Of a DNA stretch of 64,000 nt, positions 35,019-43,906 are shown piece after piece. Position 1 is the stretch's first letter; every line of letters starts with the position of its first letter. The DNA is taken from assembly GCA_002729885.1 (NCBI GenBank), contig PBUB01000002.1, forward strand, positions 549,745-613,744, given 5' to 3'. The translations under genes and the position numbers were made by a program. This DNA comes from Spirochaetaceae bacterium. Lineage in GTDB: Bacteria > Spirochaetota > Leptospiria > Leptospirales > Leptonemataceae. The notes beneath the pieces were generated by a model. That model searched no databases. It saw nothing but the letters and a program-made list of their open reading frames with translations, and was not told the DNA's origin.

Positions 35019-36387
35019 GGTTCCGCTGCTTCTCCTTTTTTATTACCAGAAAGAGCAACAGGGCCAGAATGATATTGGCCAGCAGTTTTACATAATAGAA
35101 CGCCGAGAATCCTCGGTACAGGAAATCATTCCATTGCTTGAGTAGATCAGTGTAAATGTAGAAGGGCGGAAAGTAGAACAGCCAGATTGCAAGAAGCACT
35201 CCCGCCAGGATTAAAAAAGAGTCCCGAACATGAAGGATTCCATAGAACAGGAGAACCAGAAGTGGAAGGATAAGAACTACCTGATGATGATACCAGGTTA
35301 GCGGTGAGATCATGGTCATCACGGCCACGTAGTAGGAGAAATGCAGGCTGCTTTTCCAGCGATTTTCGGGCATGTTGCGAACGTATCTGGTAAGAGCGAT
35401 ACAGGAGATAACCCAGCCTGCATTGGTAAGAAACGTAAGCGCTTTGCCCAGGGCAGGGTTGTAATAGAGTACTTCGGTGCCTGCCGGATCCACTGCAAAG
35501 TTGGAGATAAACAATCGAGAGTACAGACTTTTGAAAGACTGGTTAAGTGGATGGCTTACCGGCCATTCCAGTATTGGAATTCGGTCTGTTAGAAGGAAGC
35601 CAAAGAGCACTTCCCTGATATAAAACCAGATGGCTTCCCAGGAGAAATAAGCAATGCTGGCCAGCCCTAGAATAAGCAGGGTTGCGAACACAGATCCTAT
35701 TAACTTCCATCGCTTCTCCACTATAAGCTTGAGTCCTAGATAAAGGGGAGAGAGCTTAATCACAGCACCCATGGAAAGCGCTATGCCAGAAGCCACAGGA
35801 TACTTTCGTTCTGTAACCAGCGCAACAACCAGAGTGGCCAGGGTTAGCACATTGATCTGCCCATCTTTGAAATCAGATTCCAGCGGATTCAGCACAGGAA
35901 GCACAGCCAGTCCGACGCCGGTGAGTAGCAGGATCCAGTATCTTCGGTTTGGTAGCTTGCGGTAACGATCCATGCCCAGCAAATACATGGCCATACCAAC
36001 AACGATGGCAGTCATCAGGAATGCCTTGATGGATACAAAGAGACTCTGGGCCCTTTGCATGGAAACTTCGGGCAGGGGAATCATAAAGAGATAAAATGGC
36101 GGACTGTAAAGGTTCGCGCGAAAGATCTTGAATTCGATGTCATGATCTTTCGCTGCCTGTTGAATAACCGGCAGTGAGTATACGTTTTGCCGGTCCAGGG
36201 TCATTTTGTGGGCCAGATAGTAGGCCGGAAAATCCAGCTGTTCTGAGCTCTGGGCATATCTTCGATGGCCCTTCTGGAAGTCGTAGAAATGGCCCATCCC
36301 AAGAATGAGAATAATGATGGAAAGAATCTTAAAAAATAGGCTGCTTTTTTGAAACCTGGGAGGTAAGTGGAGGTTTTTTGAACTCAT
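35008..36387 (-). CDS. GT87-family (DUF2029) membrane glycosyltransferase-like protein
   Basis: A 459-residue protein with about ten hydrophobic segments. Marks of the family are DFPAYYLAHKMTLDRQNVYSL after helix 1, ANLYSPPFYLFMIPL, DFKDGQINVLTLATLV and GIALSMGAVIKLSPLYLGLKL. GT87 members use polyprenyl-phosphate sugars as donors to glycosylate exported acceptors. The last helix ends in a Lys-rich cytoplasmic tail. It is the first gene of the 36387-32246 operon and diverges from the symporter gene across 54 bases. Confidence 0.78.
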   Translation of the reverse strand: MSSKNLHLPPRFQKSSLFFKILSIIILILGMGHFYDFQKGHRRYAQSSEQLDFPAYYLAHKMTLDRQNVYSLPVIQQAAKDHDIEFKIFRANLYSPPFYLFMIPLPEVSMQRAQSLFVSIKAFLMTAIVVGMAMYLLGMDRYRKLPNRRYWILLLTGVGLAVLPVLNPLESDFKDGQINVLTLATLVVALVTERKYPVASGIALSMGAVIKLSPLYLGLKLIVEKRWKLIGSVFATLLILGLASIAYFSWEAIWFYIREVLFGFLLTDRIPILEWPVSHPLNQSFKSLYSRLFISNFAVDPAGTEVLYYNPALGKALTFLTNAGWVISCIALTRYVRNMPENRWKSSLHFSYYVAVMTMISPLTWYHHQVVLILPLLVLLFYGILHVRDSFLILAGVLLAIWLFYFPPFYIYTDLLKQWNDFLYRGFSAFYYVKLLANIILALLLFLVIKKEKQRNLEA

Positions 36388-36441
36388 TCCGGGGCTCAGA
36401 ACAACACTCTTTAGTCCTTATCTACAATCAATCCGGTTTTT

Positions 36442-37812
36442 ATGGAACTACTTTACCTCCCACTCATTCTATACCTGATCATCGTCTTTGCCGTACCTTT
36501 CTTCTTGAAAAGGGAAAAGACCACCGATGAATCCTACTTCCTGGCTGGCCGCAGCCTTGGATTCCGGGCATCGTTTCTGTCCGTAGTTGCCACAGAAACC
36601 TCGGTGGCAACCGTGTTGATTTTTCCCGCTGCAGGGTATGCTGGCCGTTGGAATCTAATCGCCCTCTGCCTGGGATATATCGCAGGCAGACTATTTGTAG
36701 CCCGATTCTACTTAAAGTCCATCTACGAGATGACGGATACATCTATCTATAAGGCCGTCGGTTCCGATAACGGATCCCGAGTTTTTCTGGAGATTGCCTA
36801 TCTGGCTGCCAAATACATATCCAGCGGTGTAAGATTCTTTATGGGCGGACTGGCTCTGGCCGAACTGTTTGGGGGCCCGGTAGCTTTCTGGATCCTTCTT
36901 ACTGCCCTGGTGGCCGGGATATACAGCCTTTCTGGAGGCTTGAAGGCGGTGGTGGTTACCGACCAACTGCAGGGCCTGATATTGTTTTTTACCGGCCTCG
37001 TTCTGATGGGGCTGCTCTGGCCCCCCCCGGACTATCTGGCGGAAACCGTGTTTCCTGCTCTATTTACCTGGAAGCTGGACTGGATGGATGGGGCTCATAC
37101 ATTACCTCTCTTTATAGGCGGCGCCATAGTGTCCATCGGCAGCCATGGGGCCGATCAGGATCTGCTTCAGCGAATTCTCGCGGTAAAGAATTTGAAGCTG
37201 GCCCGGAGGTCTCTCGCCTGGAGCGGGGTTGGCGCCACGGTGGTTATTATGACCTTTATCGCCGTGGGCTCATTTCTCTATGCTACGGATCCAGGCCTGG
37301 GCGAAAAAGGGCAACTGCTGGCCTATGTTAAACTGAGCGCCAACCCTATCCTTTCCGGGCTCTTCGCAGTTCTAGTGGCTGCGGCTTCAATGTCTACTCT
37401 GGACAGCGCCATTCATTCTACCGGTGCCGTATGGAAATCCATGCTACGTTCTAAGAAATCCGGCCGATGGTTCTCCCTGTTGTCCCTGGTTGTGCTTTCC
37501 TGTTCTGCTCTAGCCTTCATTTACTTCGAAAAGAGGGCGGATAATCTTCTGGCACTTGCCCTGGGATCCATGAACTATATCAATGGAGGGCTCATCGGAA
37601 TATTTACCTATTTCGTATTCTGGAAGCGTGCTCTTTCTCTGTTTCCTATGTTTCTGGCTATTATGGCAGGCTTCCTGGTAACCCTGGCATTGAATCTACT
37701 CGGGGTTCATTGGACCTTCATTGCGCTAGCTTCCAGTTTGAGCGCTCTTCTGGCAGCCCTATTGGGGCAGAGGTGTATGGATTTCCTGGCAGAAAAAGAA
37801 AACGGCGCATAG
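36442..37812 (+). CDS. Sodium/solute symporter (SSS family)
   Basis: A 456-residue transporter with about 13 helices. SSS features include DESYFLAGRSLGFRASFLS, VVATETSVATVLIFPAAGY, YSLSGGLKAVVVTDQLQGLIL and the SMSTLDSAIHSTG site that contributes to Na+ binding. The substrate cannot be read from sequence. The gene is followed by a three-unit tandem repeat and converges on ligA. Confidence 0.9.
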   Translation: MELLYLPLILYLIIVFAVPFFLKREKTTDESYFLAGRSLGFRASFLSVVATETSVATVLIFPAAGYAGRWNLIALCLGYIAGRLFVARFYLKSIYEMTDTSIYKAVGSDNGSRVFLEIAYLAAKYISSGVRFFMGGLALAELFGGPVAFWILLTALVAGIYSLSGGLKAVVVTDQLQGLILFFTGLVLMGLLWPPPDYLAETVFPALFTWKLDWMDGAHTLPLFIGGAIVSIGSHGADQDLLQRILAVKNLKLARRSLAWSGVGATVVIMTFIAVGSFLYATDPGLGEKGQLLAYVKLSANPILSGLFAVLVAAASMSTLDSAIHSTGAVWKSMLRSKKSGRWFSLLSLVVLSCSALAFIYFEKRADNLLALALGSMNYINGGLIGIFTYFVFWKRALSLFPMFLAIMAGFLVTLALNLLGVHWTFIALASSLSALLAALLGQRCMDFLAEKENGA

Positions 37813-37814
37813 AC

Positions 37815-37919
37815 CATATCCCGGAAAGCGGAGGCCAGAACTCGGGGGCCATATCCCGGAGGCGCAAAACCAGATCCTGAAGAGCATAGCCCGGAGGCGC
37901 GAAACCGTATCACAAGAGA
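37815..37919 (+). repeat. Tandem repeat, three 35-bp units
   Basis: Units begin at 37815, 37850 and 37885, each opening with CATATCCCGGA or CATAGCCCGGA; units 2 and 3 continue GGCGC(A/G)AAACC. The period is exactly 35 bases. It lies between the convergent symporter and ligA genes and might affect transcription termination or nucleoid protein binding. The isolated TATAGCCCGG at 56044 in another intergenic gap looks like the repeat core. Confidence 0.75.
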
Positions 37920-37962
37920 GCGGAGAAGGGGAATGTTCGTGTGATCCAGGATTGGTCAGGCG

Positions 37963-40245
37963 CTACAGCATATTGCGAAACTGGTCTTCGGTGACTATTT
38001 CGATTCCCAGCTTTCTGGCTTTTTCCAGCTTGGAGCCTGCCTCTTCGCCGGCAAGCAGATGCGTGGTCTTACTGCTTACCGATCCAGTAGTTCTGCCTCC
38101 GCGCTTGCGAATCTCATCCATGGCCAGGTCTCTGGGGCGAAAATGGGCAAAACTGCCGGTAACACACCAGGTTTGGCCGGTCATGGTCTGCTCGAGATCC
38201 GAAACCTCTCGTTCCTGTTTCATCTGGAGTCCGGCTGCGGCCAGGGCCTTCAGACGTTTAATGTTCTCTGGATCTTTTAGCTGCTCTATGATTACGCTGG
38301 CTGTATCGGGCCCGATTCCATCCATATCGTCCAGGGTCTCATGGGCTTTTTCGCTTCTGGCTAGCTCAAGCCATGCATCCACAGAATCGAAACCATTTTG
38401 CAACAGTACATCGGTTATGAACGGTCCTATTTCTTTCATACCCAGGGAGGCCATAACTGTGCGAAAAGGTTTCTGCCTGGATTTTTCGACGCCGTCCAGA
38501 ATGATCTGAACACTTTTCTTTCCCAGGCCTTCCAGATCCCCGAGAGCTTCCTGTTTTCCTTTCAACTGATAGATGTCTTCGATCTTTTTTAGAAAGCCAT
38601 TCTCATACAGCAGCCGGATGGTCTTCTCACCCAGACCGGCAATATCCATTTGCTTTCGCTGACAGAAGAAAATAAGTGCGTTGATTTCCTTTTCCTGACA
38701 ACCAGGGTTCGTACAGAGCCAGTCCACCATGTCATCCGGACGCTCCAGTCTGGAGTTGCAGGAAGGACAATGGGACGGAAAGACATATGGTTTGCCTTTT
38801 CCCGGATCCACTACTTCTTCCACGGCAGGGATGATTTCTCCTCGCTTACTCACCTTTACAGTGGAGCCCACACGAACTCCCAATCGCTCTATGAAGTCTG
38901 CGTTATGCAAGGTTGCATAGGTTACTGTGGTGCCTGCAAGTTGCACTGGCTGCAATCGGGCTCGCGGAGTGATTCTGCCGGTGCGTCCTACGAATACTTC
39001 AATTTCTTCTACCTTTGTCTCTGCCAGGTCCGGTTCGAATTTCAGGGAAGTGGCCCAGCGGGGAACAGCGGCCGTAAAGCCCAGATCCAGTCTGCGAAAT
39101 CTGTCATCCAGTTTAAGAACCAGACCATCTACAGGAAAAGCAACGTTCGGGCGTTTGCTCTCGAATTTCTGGATAGCGGAGGATAGATCCTCTTTTGAGT
39201 GAAAGTCAACCAGCATATTATCTTCGAATATGGGCAGGCCCAGGGAATTCGCATACGCAAGTAGATCCGAATCGGATCCAAATCTCTCCGGATCTGATTG
39301 TAGATGTAGATCAAAAGCTACCCATCGAAGAGGCCTTCGTGCGGTTTCTCTGGACTTTTTATGCTTTAGCGAGCCTGCAGCAAGGTTTCTGGGATTCGCA
39401 TAGATACCTTCCACTTCCTCATTGAATTTCTCGAACTCCGCAAACGTCATGTAGACTTCGCCGCGAGCCACCAGGTCCACCGGTTCTTTCAATGTTCCTG
39501 GAATACTTCGTATGGTTCTGGCATTGTTTGTGACAATATCGCCCAGCTGTCCTGTTCCGCGAGTCACTGCCCGGATGAGCTTTCCCTTCTCATAATAGAG
39601 CACCAGAGTTGCCCCATCTACTTTCCACTGGAGATTGATCTTTTCGCCGGTTCTGGCTGTCTTTGTTGCCCAGGCCAGGGCTTCTTCGGTACTGTAGGTA
39701 TTGGAAAGCGAAAGTATAGGAACGGTATGCTCGAATTTCTCGAAGCCGGATTCCAGATCCGAACCGACCAGTTCTGTAGGTGAGTCCGATTCCTTGAGCA
39801 GTGGATACTCCTGCTCCAATACCTGAAGCTCTTTAAGCATCTCATCGAACTTCTTATCGCTAATCTCGGGTTGGTTTTCTACATAGTATTTGTGCTGATG
39901 ATATCTGAGCTCGGAGGTTAGCTCCTGCATTCGCTTCTGTACGTCTGGATGCTGAGCAGGCAATTCGGCTTTCCTTCTGGATGCGGACTTTTTGCCGGTA
40001 AGCTGCTTCTTTGATGATTTCTGGATACCCGATTTTCGGGAAGCTGGAGATGGTGCAACCCTGTCAGTTTTTGCTTTCTTACCGCCAGAGGTGGAAGATG
40101 CCCTTTTCGTGGCTCTGGCTTCCGGGGCCTCTGTACTGGCCCGGGTCTTCTTTTTGGTAGCCACCTTCTTACTTGAGGCTGTCTGCTTCTTCTTCTTTGC
40201 GCCTTTCGCAGTGCCCTTCTTTTTTGAGGAATTTGCATTTGCCAT
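37963..40245 (-). CDS. ligA: NAD+-dependent DNA ligase with a basic histone-H1-like N-terminal tail
   Basis: A 760-residue ligase. The catalytic region starts near residue 100 (QKRMQELTSELRYHQHKYY, domain Ia). The adenylation motif is WKVDGAT with Lys208. An OB fold (RGEIIPAVEEVV), a Cys4 zinc finger (CPSC...CTNPGC), helix-hairpin-helix repeats and a C-terminal BRCT domain (TWCVTGSFAHFRPRD) follow. Residues 1-97 are a low-complexity Lys/Ala/Ser tail like histone H1, not part of standard LigA. No ATG lies between 40245 and the catalytic region except one within domain Ia, so the long form is likely real. Its first 77 bases overlap the end of fur. Confidence 0.93.
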   Translation of the reverse strand: MANANSSKKKGTAKGAKKKKQTASSKKVATKKKTRASTEAPEARATKRASSTSGGKKAKTDRVAPSPASRKSGIQKSSKKQLTGKKSASRRKAELPAQHPDVQKRMQELTSELRYHQHKYYVENQPEISDKKFDEMLKELQVLEQEYPLLKESDSPTELVGSDLESGFEKFEHTVPILSLSNTYSTEEALAWATKTARTGEKINLQWKVDGATLVLYYEKGKLIRAVTRGTGQLGDIVTNNARTIRSIPGTLKEPVDLVARGEVYMTFAEFEKFNEEVEGIYANPRNLAAGSLKHKKSRETARRPLRWVAFDLHLQSDPERFGSDSDLLAYANSLGLPIFEDNMLVDFHSKEDLSSAIQKFESKRPNVAFPVDGLVLKLDDRFRRLDLGFTAAVPRWATSLKFEPDLAETKVEEIEVFVGRTGRITPRARLQPVQLAGTTVTYATLHNADFIERLGVRVGSTVKVSKRGEIIPAVEEVVDPGKGKPYVFPSHCPSCNSRLERPDDMVDWLCTNPGCQEKEINALIFFCQRKQMDIAGLGEKTIRLLYENGFLKKIEDIYQLKGKQEALGDLEGLGKKSVQIILDGVEKSRQKPFRTVMASLGMKEIGPFITDVLLQNGFDSVDAWLELARSEKAHETLDDMDGIGPDTASVIIEQLKDPENIKRLKALAAAGLQMKQEREVSDLEQTMTGQTWCVTGSFAHFRPRDLAMDEIRKRGGRTTGSVSSKTTHLLAGEEAGSKLEKARKLGIEIVTEDQFRNML

Positions 40246-40663
40246 ATAGGTTTAGTGAGTGATCTTCCAGCTCGAAGTTGTTCTTATTTGCTATTTCCAG
40301 CTGAATCTTTTCGATTTCCGGCACAACAAATTCTTCGATTCGGCCGCAATCCACGCAGACCAGGTGGTCATGGTGCTCTCTGGGAGGGATGTATTCATAG
40401 TACTTCACGGACTGACCAAAGTTGTGCTCGGTTAGCTGGCCGGACTCAACCATCAGCGAAACAATCCTGTAAATGGTAGCTCGGGAAATTTCCCCCTTTC
40501 GATCCTTCAAGGCATCTGCCAGAGAATCCACAGTGAAATGGGTACCCAGTTCGAAAACCTTCTCTGCCACAAGAAGGCGCTGATTGGTAATCTTCAGATT
40601 TCGCTTCTTCAGAAAGTTGGAAAAATTGGTGAGTTCACGGTGTATATCTGCAGTTGCCGCCAC
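40169..40663 (-). CDS. fur: Fur family transcriptional regulator
   Basis: A 164-residue metalloregulator. The winged helix (LKITNQRLLVAEKVF, GEISRATIYRIVSLMVESGQL) is followed by the dimer/metal domain with HHDHLVCVDCGRIEEF, typical of Fur/Zur/PerR. One CxxC is visible (CVDC); a second pair near the end is less regular (CKFL...GHC). The C-terminus (EGHCERRKEEEADSLK) overlaps the ligA start by 77 bases. The subfamily (Fur, Zur or PerR) cannot be settled from sequence alone, so the symbol is by family. Confidence 0.85.
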   Translation of the reverse strand: MAATADIHRELTNFSNFLKKRNLKITNQRLLVAEKVFELGTHFTVDSLADALKDRKGEISRATIYRIVSLMVESGQLTEHNFGQSVKYYEYIPPREHHDHLVCVDCGRIEEFVVPEIEKIQLEIANKNNFELEDHSLNLYGKCKFLKKEGHCERRKEEEADSLK

Positions 40664-40741
40664 GGGGAGAAATTAATCATTCATACCTGTGCTTGCAATC
40701 AAAACTCTTGCCGAATCCGGGCCAGGAAGCCTAAATGGACC

Positions 40742-41071
40742 ATGGAAGAAAAGCGCAAGTTCCCCAGGGCGGACCTGGTCTTCCGAATCGAATACCGCAC
40801 CCTGAAAGAAGAGCAACCCAGGGCAGGTATGACCAGGGATCTAAGTCTGGGTGGGGTCAGTCTTGAAACCGATGGCCCTCTGGATAAAGGGACTCCGCTT
40901 TCGCTTACCTTTTCCTTTCCGGAGCTGGAGGGGACCATCCATGCCACCGGTCGCGTAGTCCGTTCCTGGGAAGATCAGGGAAAACACTATACTGCCCTGC
41001 GCTTTACAGCCGTTCATCAGGACGACCTGGCAATATTAAGATCCCATCTGGAACAATACTACGAAGACTGA
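40742..41071 (+). CDS. PilZ domain protein (c-di-GMP binding)
   Basis: A 109-residue single-domain protein. The RxxxR arm is RKFPR (Arg5, Arg9), and the (D/N)xSxxG motif is DLSLGG (Asp33, Ser35, Gly38), so c-di-GMP binding residues are intact. The rest is a compact beta barrel with a C-terminal helix. ATG 40742 is chosen because the upstream open frame (from 40538) runs through the divergent fur gene. A likely effector for motility or surface behaviour; the partner is unknown. Confidence 0.88.
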   Translation: MEEKRKFPRADLVFRIEYRTLKEEQPRAGMTRDLSLGGVSLETDGPLDKGTPLSLTFSFPELEGTIHATGRVVRSWEDQGKHYTALRFTAVHQDDLAILRSHLEQYYED

Positions 41072-41210
41072 CCCGGCCGTCTAGTTTTCGCATCCTGGTT
41101 AACTGCCTGTATTTTTTAGCAGAGCCTGGATTTGTCCCGGCAGGCAGAGTTTGCTGTCTGGCGCGATAACTTCAGTTCCCGGGCGGGCTTGGAAAACCAC
41201 TGCTGTCTTA

Positions 41211-42233
41211 TCAATCCCTGGAGGCTCGAAAATGCTCGAATCCCGGGTCCGAAACTACCTCTTTTCCGTTCAGAAAAAACCGCGCCCGGGGGGCATCCGC
41301 AGATTCACCAAACTCCCCGATTCGAGCGAAGTCATCGGGTAAATCTGATGGGCTGGAAACCAGTAGTTCCAGTTCTTCACCGGACGAAGCAGCATAATGG
41401 GCTCCTCTGGAGCTTACCGGCGGGAGCACAGGAAGACTTTCCAGGTTTACATCGAGATTGTGGCCCGAGCTTTCTGCAAATCGCTGGCAATCGATGAAGA
41501 TTCCATCGCTCAGATCCATGGCCCCGGAGATGGGAAATGCCTGGCTCTGCAAAGCATTTAGCTGCCTGGCTGCCTGGAGATTTGCCTCTGGACGGAGATG
41601 CCTGCGAATCGCTGCCACCTCCAGGCGCTTTTCTTCTGGCATCTCGTTTTTTCTTTCATTCATCTCCGCCAATTGCATCGGGCTGGCAGCCATCCGCTCT
41701 GGATTGCGCCATTCAGGATTCTTTTCCAGATCAGCAGGTCTTCCGCTTTTTTCCAGGAGATCGTACCCCAGCCGGCTCATGCCCACATGCCCTGAGAGAA
41801 ATAATCCATCGTTTTGACTGGCTCTTCGGAACCTGGGATAAAGCGCCGGGCCACTGAGCGTTAGAGAGAATAGATAGCCCCGGGAGCGAAAGGTATCTCC
41901 TCCTACCAGGCTGCACGGGAACTCCGAAAGCAATGCTCTAAAACTGGAGGCAAATTCTGTGATGAACTCTTCATCGGCCGGCTCCGGTAATCCCAGATTG
42001 AGCAGGCAGAACTCCGGTTCGCCACCAGCTGCGGTGAGATCCGAAAGATTCACATGCAACAGTTTGAATGCAATGTCCGCGGGCGTGGACCAGTCCAATC
42101 TAAAGTGGGTGCTCTCGGCAAGGCTGTCGGTGGTATAGAGATAGGGCTGACCACCATGCTCTATCAAAGCGCAGTCATCGGCGCTTAAATCAGGGTTCAG
42201 GCTCTGAATGATTCTGCTTTCCAGGTTGGTCAT
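41211..42233 (-). CDS. thiL: Thiamine-monophosphate kinase
   Basis: A 340-residue enzyme that phosphorylates thiamine monophosphate to the active diphosphate. DDCALIEHGGQPYLYTTDSLAE, FKLLHVNLSDLTAAGGEPEF, LVGGDTFRS and AMDLSDGIFIDCQRFAE are the PurM/ThiL motifs for Mg and ATP binding. An Arg/Glu-rich insertion (KNPEWRNPERMAASPMQLAE and following) lengthens the middle of the protein. It converges on PilZ and diverges from the J-domain gene by 50 bases. Confidence 0.9.
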   Translation of the reverse strand: MTNLESRIIQSLNPDLSADDCALIEHGGQPYLYTTDSLAESTHFRLDWSTPADIAFKLLHVNLSDLTAAGGEPEFCLLNLGLPEPADEEFITEFASSFRALLSEFPCSLVGGDTFRSRGYLFSLTLSGPALYPRFRRASQNDGLFLSGHVGMSRLGYDLLEKSGRPADLEKNPEWRNPERMAASPMQLAEMNERKNEMPEEKRLEVAAIRRHLRPEANLQAARQLNALQSQAFPISGAMDLSDGIFIDCQRFAESSGHNLDVNLESLPVLPPVSSRGAHYAASSGEELELLVSSPSDLPDDFARIGEFGESADAPRARFFLNGKEVVSDPGFEHFRASRD

Positions 42234-42283
42234 ACACTGTCAGAAAAAGGCTGTACTGCTTTTCCGTCAGGTATTTCTATGGG

Positions 42284-43015
42284 GTGGTGGAACCGGCAGA
42301 GGCACGGAGAATTCTGGGGCTTGAGTCCATGGATGAGGCCCTGGACCGCACCCGGTTGCAGAGGGCCTTCCATCGCAGACTCTTTGAGATTCATCCGGAT
42401 ACTCGTCCTCAGCAGACAGGCAGTGAATCCCCGCGAAGCTCACCTGACCTGGATGATTTATCTCATCAGATTTCTGCCAGCCATCCCTCTAATTCTCAAT
42501 ACCAGACTCAGGACGGCGGCTCAGTAATCCTCCCGGATGCAGCGACATCGCTGTCAGTAGACACACTGATTGAAGCGCGCAGGACGTTGTTGATTCGCCT
42601 GGAAAGAGGCAACGAAAATTCAGACCTGAATCTATCGCCGCCGGATGGCGGATTCGAATCTGAAAACTCTGTGGGTAACTCAAGAGCTGGAGCCGATGGC
42701 AAAGGAAAGCAGACATCTACCGCGGCCTCCGGTTCCGACGGCTACAATCTATATCGCAAAGCTCTGTTTCTGTATTCAGAGGCTGTTCTGGAATATTTCG
42801 AAAAAAGAAAACATGTAAACGGCGGCACTGTGAGTGAGCCCGCGGCAGAACCGGACGGATTTCGCTCTCGACTGGAGGAAGCCCGAAGTCTATTTGTTCA
42901 GGTTCTGGAACGATTCCCCGGAGGAACCTGGACTCCGGATTCCATAGAGCAGATTGCCAGAATTAACGTCTGGCTGAAGCGTGATGGCGCCGGTGGAAGC
43001 CAGGTCTCGAAATAA
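42284..43015 (+). CDS. J-domain-like protein with a long insertion
   Basis: A 243-residue protein, probably starting with GTG 42284 or 42287. Residues 5-40 (EARRILGLESMDEALDRTRLQRAFHRRLFEIHPD) are a J-domain start: helix I, helix II and the HPD tripeptide (37-39) that stimulates DnaK. The following helix III (SVDTLIEARRTLLIRLE) comes after an insertion of about 50 Ser/Gln/Asp-rich residues, and a second disordered stretch (105-145) precedes an alpha-helical C-terminus. The last 126 bases overlap the end of the convergent gene at 42890-43906. Confidence 0.65.
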   Translation: MVEPAEARRILGLESMDEALDRTRLQRAFHRRLFEIHPDTRPQQTGSESPRSSPDLDDLSHQISASHPSNSQYQTQDGGSVILPDAATSLSVDTLIEARRTLLIRLERGNENSDLNLSPPDGGFESENSVGNSRAGADGKGKQTSTAASGSDGYNLYRKALFLYSEAVLEYFEKRKHVNGGTVSEPAAEPDGFRSRLEEARSLFVQVLERFPGGTWTPDSIEQIARINVWLKRDGAGGSQVSK

Positions 43016-43906
43016 ATCGTAAAGCCAGAGGAAAGGTAAAGCTCTGGAAAAGGAGCGAAGCCTGGTTGCAGCATTTCTATAAATTCTGTCAGGGTCGGAT
43101 CTAAGCGATTGGATTCGGTTCGCGTACAGAAATGTATCCAGATTGCGAAACCTGGCCGATGCGATATCATCTGGCATGCCAAAAAGGAGCAGGGATTCTA
43201 CCAGGACCAGAGCACCCTCGATAGGATGAAAGATCCTCCTGGCAATTCGCTGCACTGTGGATCGCATGGAGCCAGGATCTAAACCAGGTCGATGAAAGTC
43301 TTTTAAGAGCAGAATTCTCAACCGGGATGCCATAGAGGGATTTTTCTTTAAATAGGAGTCCAGCTCGTGGCAAAGAAGTAGAGTATCTACTCTCTTGCAA
43401 TCCAGGTCGGCTACCACGATTATTGAGGATTCCTCTCGCATTCCGTCCAGCAGTAAGGTGATATCGCTAGCATTTCGCAGATCGGTTCTGGGCGTATAAC
43501 CAGAAAACAGGAAAGTCTGGCGATAGATTCTGCGAAACGGATCGTCCATTATCAAAAGAGCAGAACCCTGGTGCTCTGAACTGACAGCTGGAAATAGAAA
43601 GGAGCTTTCCCAACCGGGAAAGAACACTGCTCCGGCTCCTGAATCGTAGAGCTTTCGCATTCCCTCCTGATTTTGATGCTCTATGCCTGCGCAAAGCATC
43701 ACTGGCAGGCTCCAGTCCAGCAAATCTTGCAGCCTGCTGTGTTCCAGTTCCGGAATCCAGATTGATCCAGAAGCTGCGTGGGCCGGTTCAAAACTGGACA
43801 CCGTGCGATAGGTCAGCGAGCCCCGGGCTTCCTGGGCTTCCAGGTAAGCATCCATCAAATGGATTTGATGGGTGGCCAGGTCCAGCCCTGCGAAAACTAC
43901 ATCCAT
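42890..43906 (-). CDS. Protein of unknown function with a degenerate receiver-like middle domain
   Basis: A 338-residue protein with no named family that I recognise. Residues about 118-205 follow the receiver fold: SALLIMDDPFRRIYRQTFLF (beta 1, acidic pair, helix 1), IIVVADLDCKRVD (beta 3, where the phospho-Asp would be) and RLRILLLKDF (beta 5 with Lys). The N-terminus (MDVVFAGLDLATHQIHLMDA) also reads as an alpha/beta start. The ATG overlaps the stop of the upstream penicillin-acylase gene (TAATG), so the two are probably one operon. The 3' end overlaps the J-domain gene on the other strand. Confidence 0.6.
   Translation of the reverse strand: MDVVFAGLDLATHQIHLMDAYLEAQEARGSLTYRTVSSFEPAHAASGSIWIPELEHSRLQDLLDWSLPVMLCAGIEHQNQEGMRKLYDSGAGAVFFPGWESSFLFPAVSSEHQGSALLIMDDPFRRIYRQTFLFSGYTPRTDLRNASDITLLLDGMREESSIIVVADLDCKRVDTLLLCHELDSYLKKNPSMASRLRILLLKDFHRPGLDPGSMRSTVQRIARRIFHPIEGALVLVESLLLFGMPDDIASARFRNLDTFLYANRIQSLRSDPDRIYRNAATRLRSFSRALPFLWLYDLFRDLASTGAITLQPDVNSGNLLYGIRSPGSSGESFQNLNK

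Noticed and set aside
37815..37919. Repeat array read as a CRISPR
   Set aside because: The 35-base units are tandem with no unique spacers of constant length and no cas genes are nearby.
41458..41857. Plus-strand frames of 65-119 codons inside thiL
   Set aside because: Antisense shadows of an intact kinase gene; no motif recognised.
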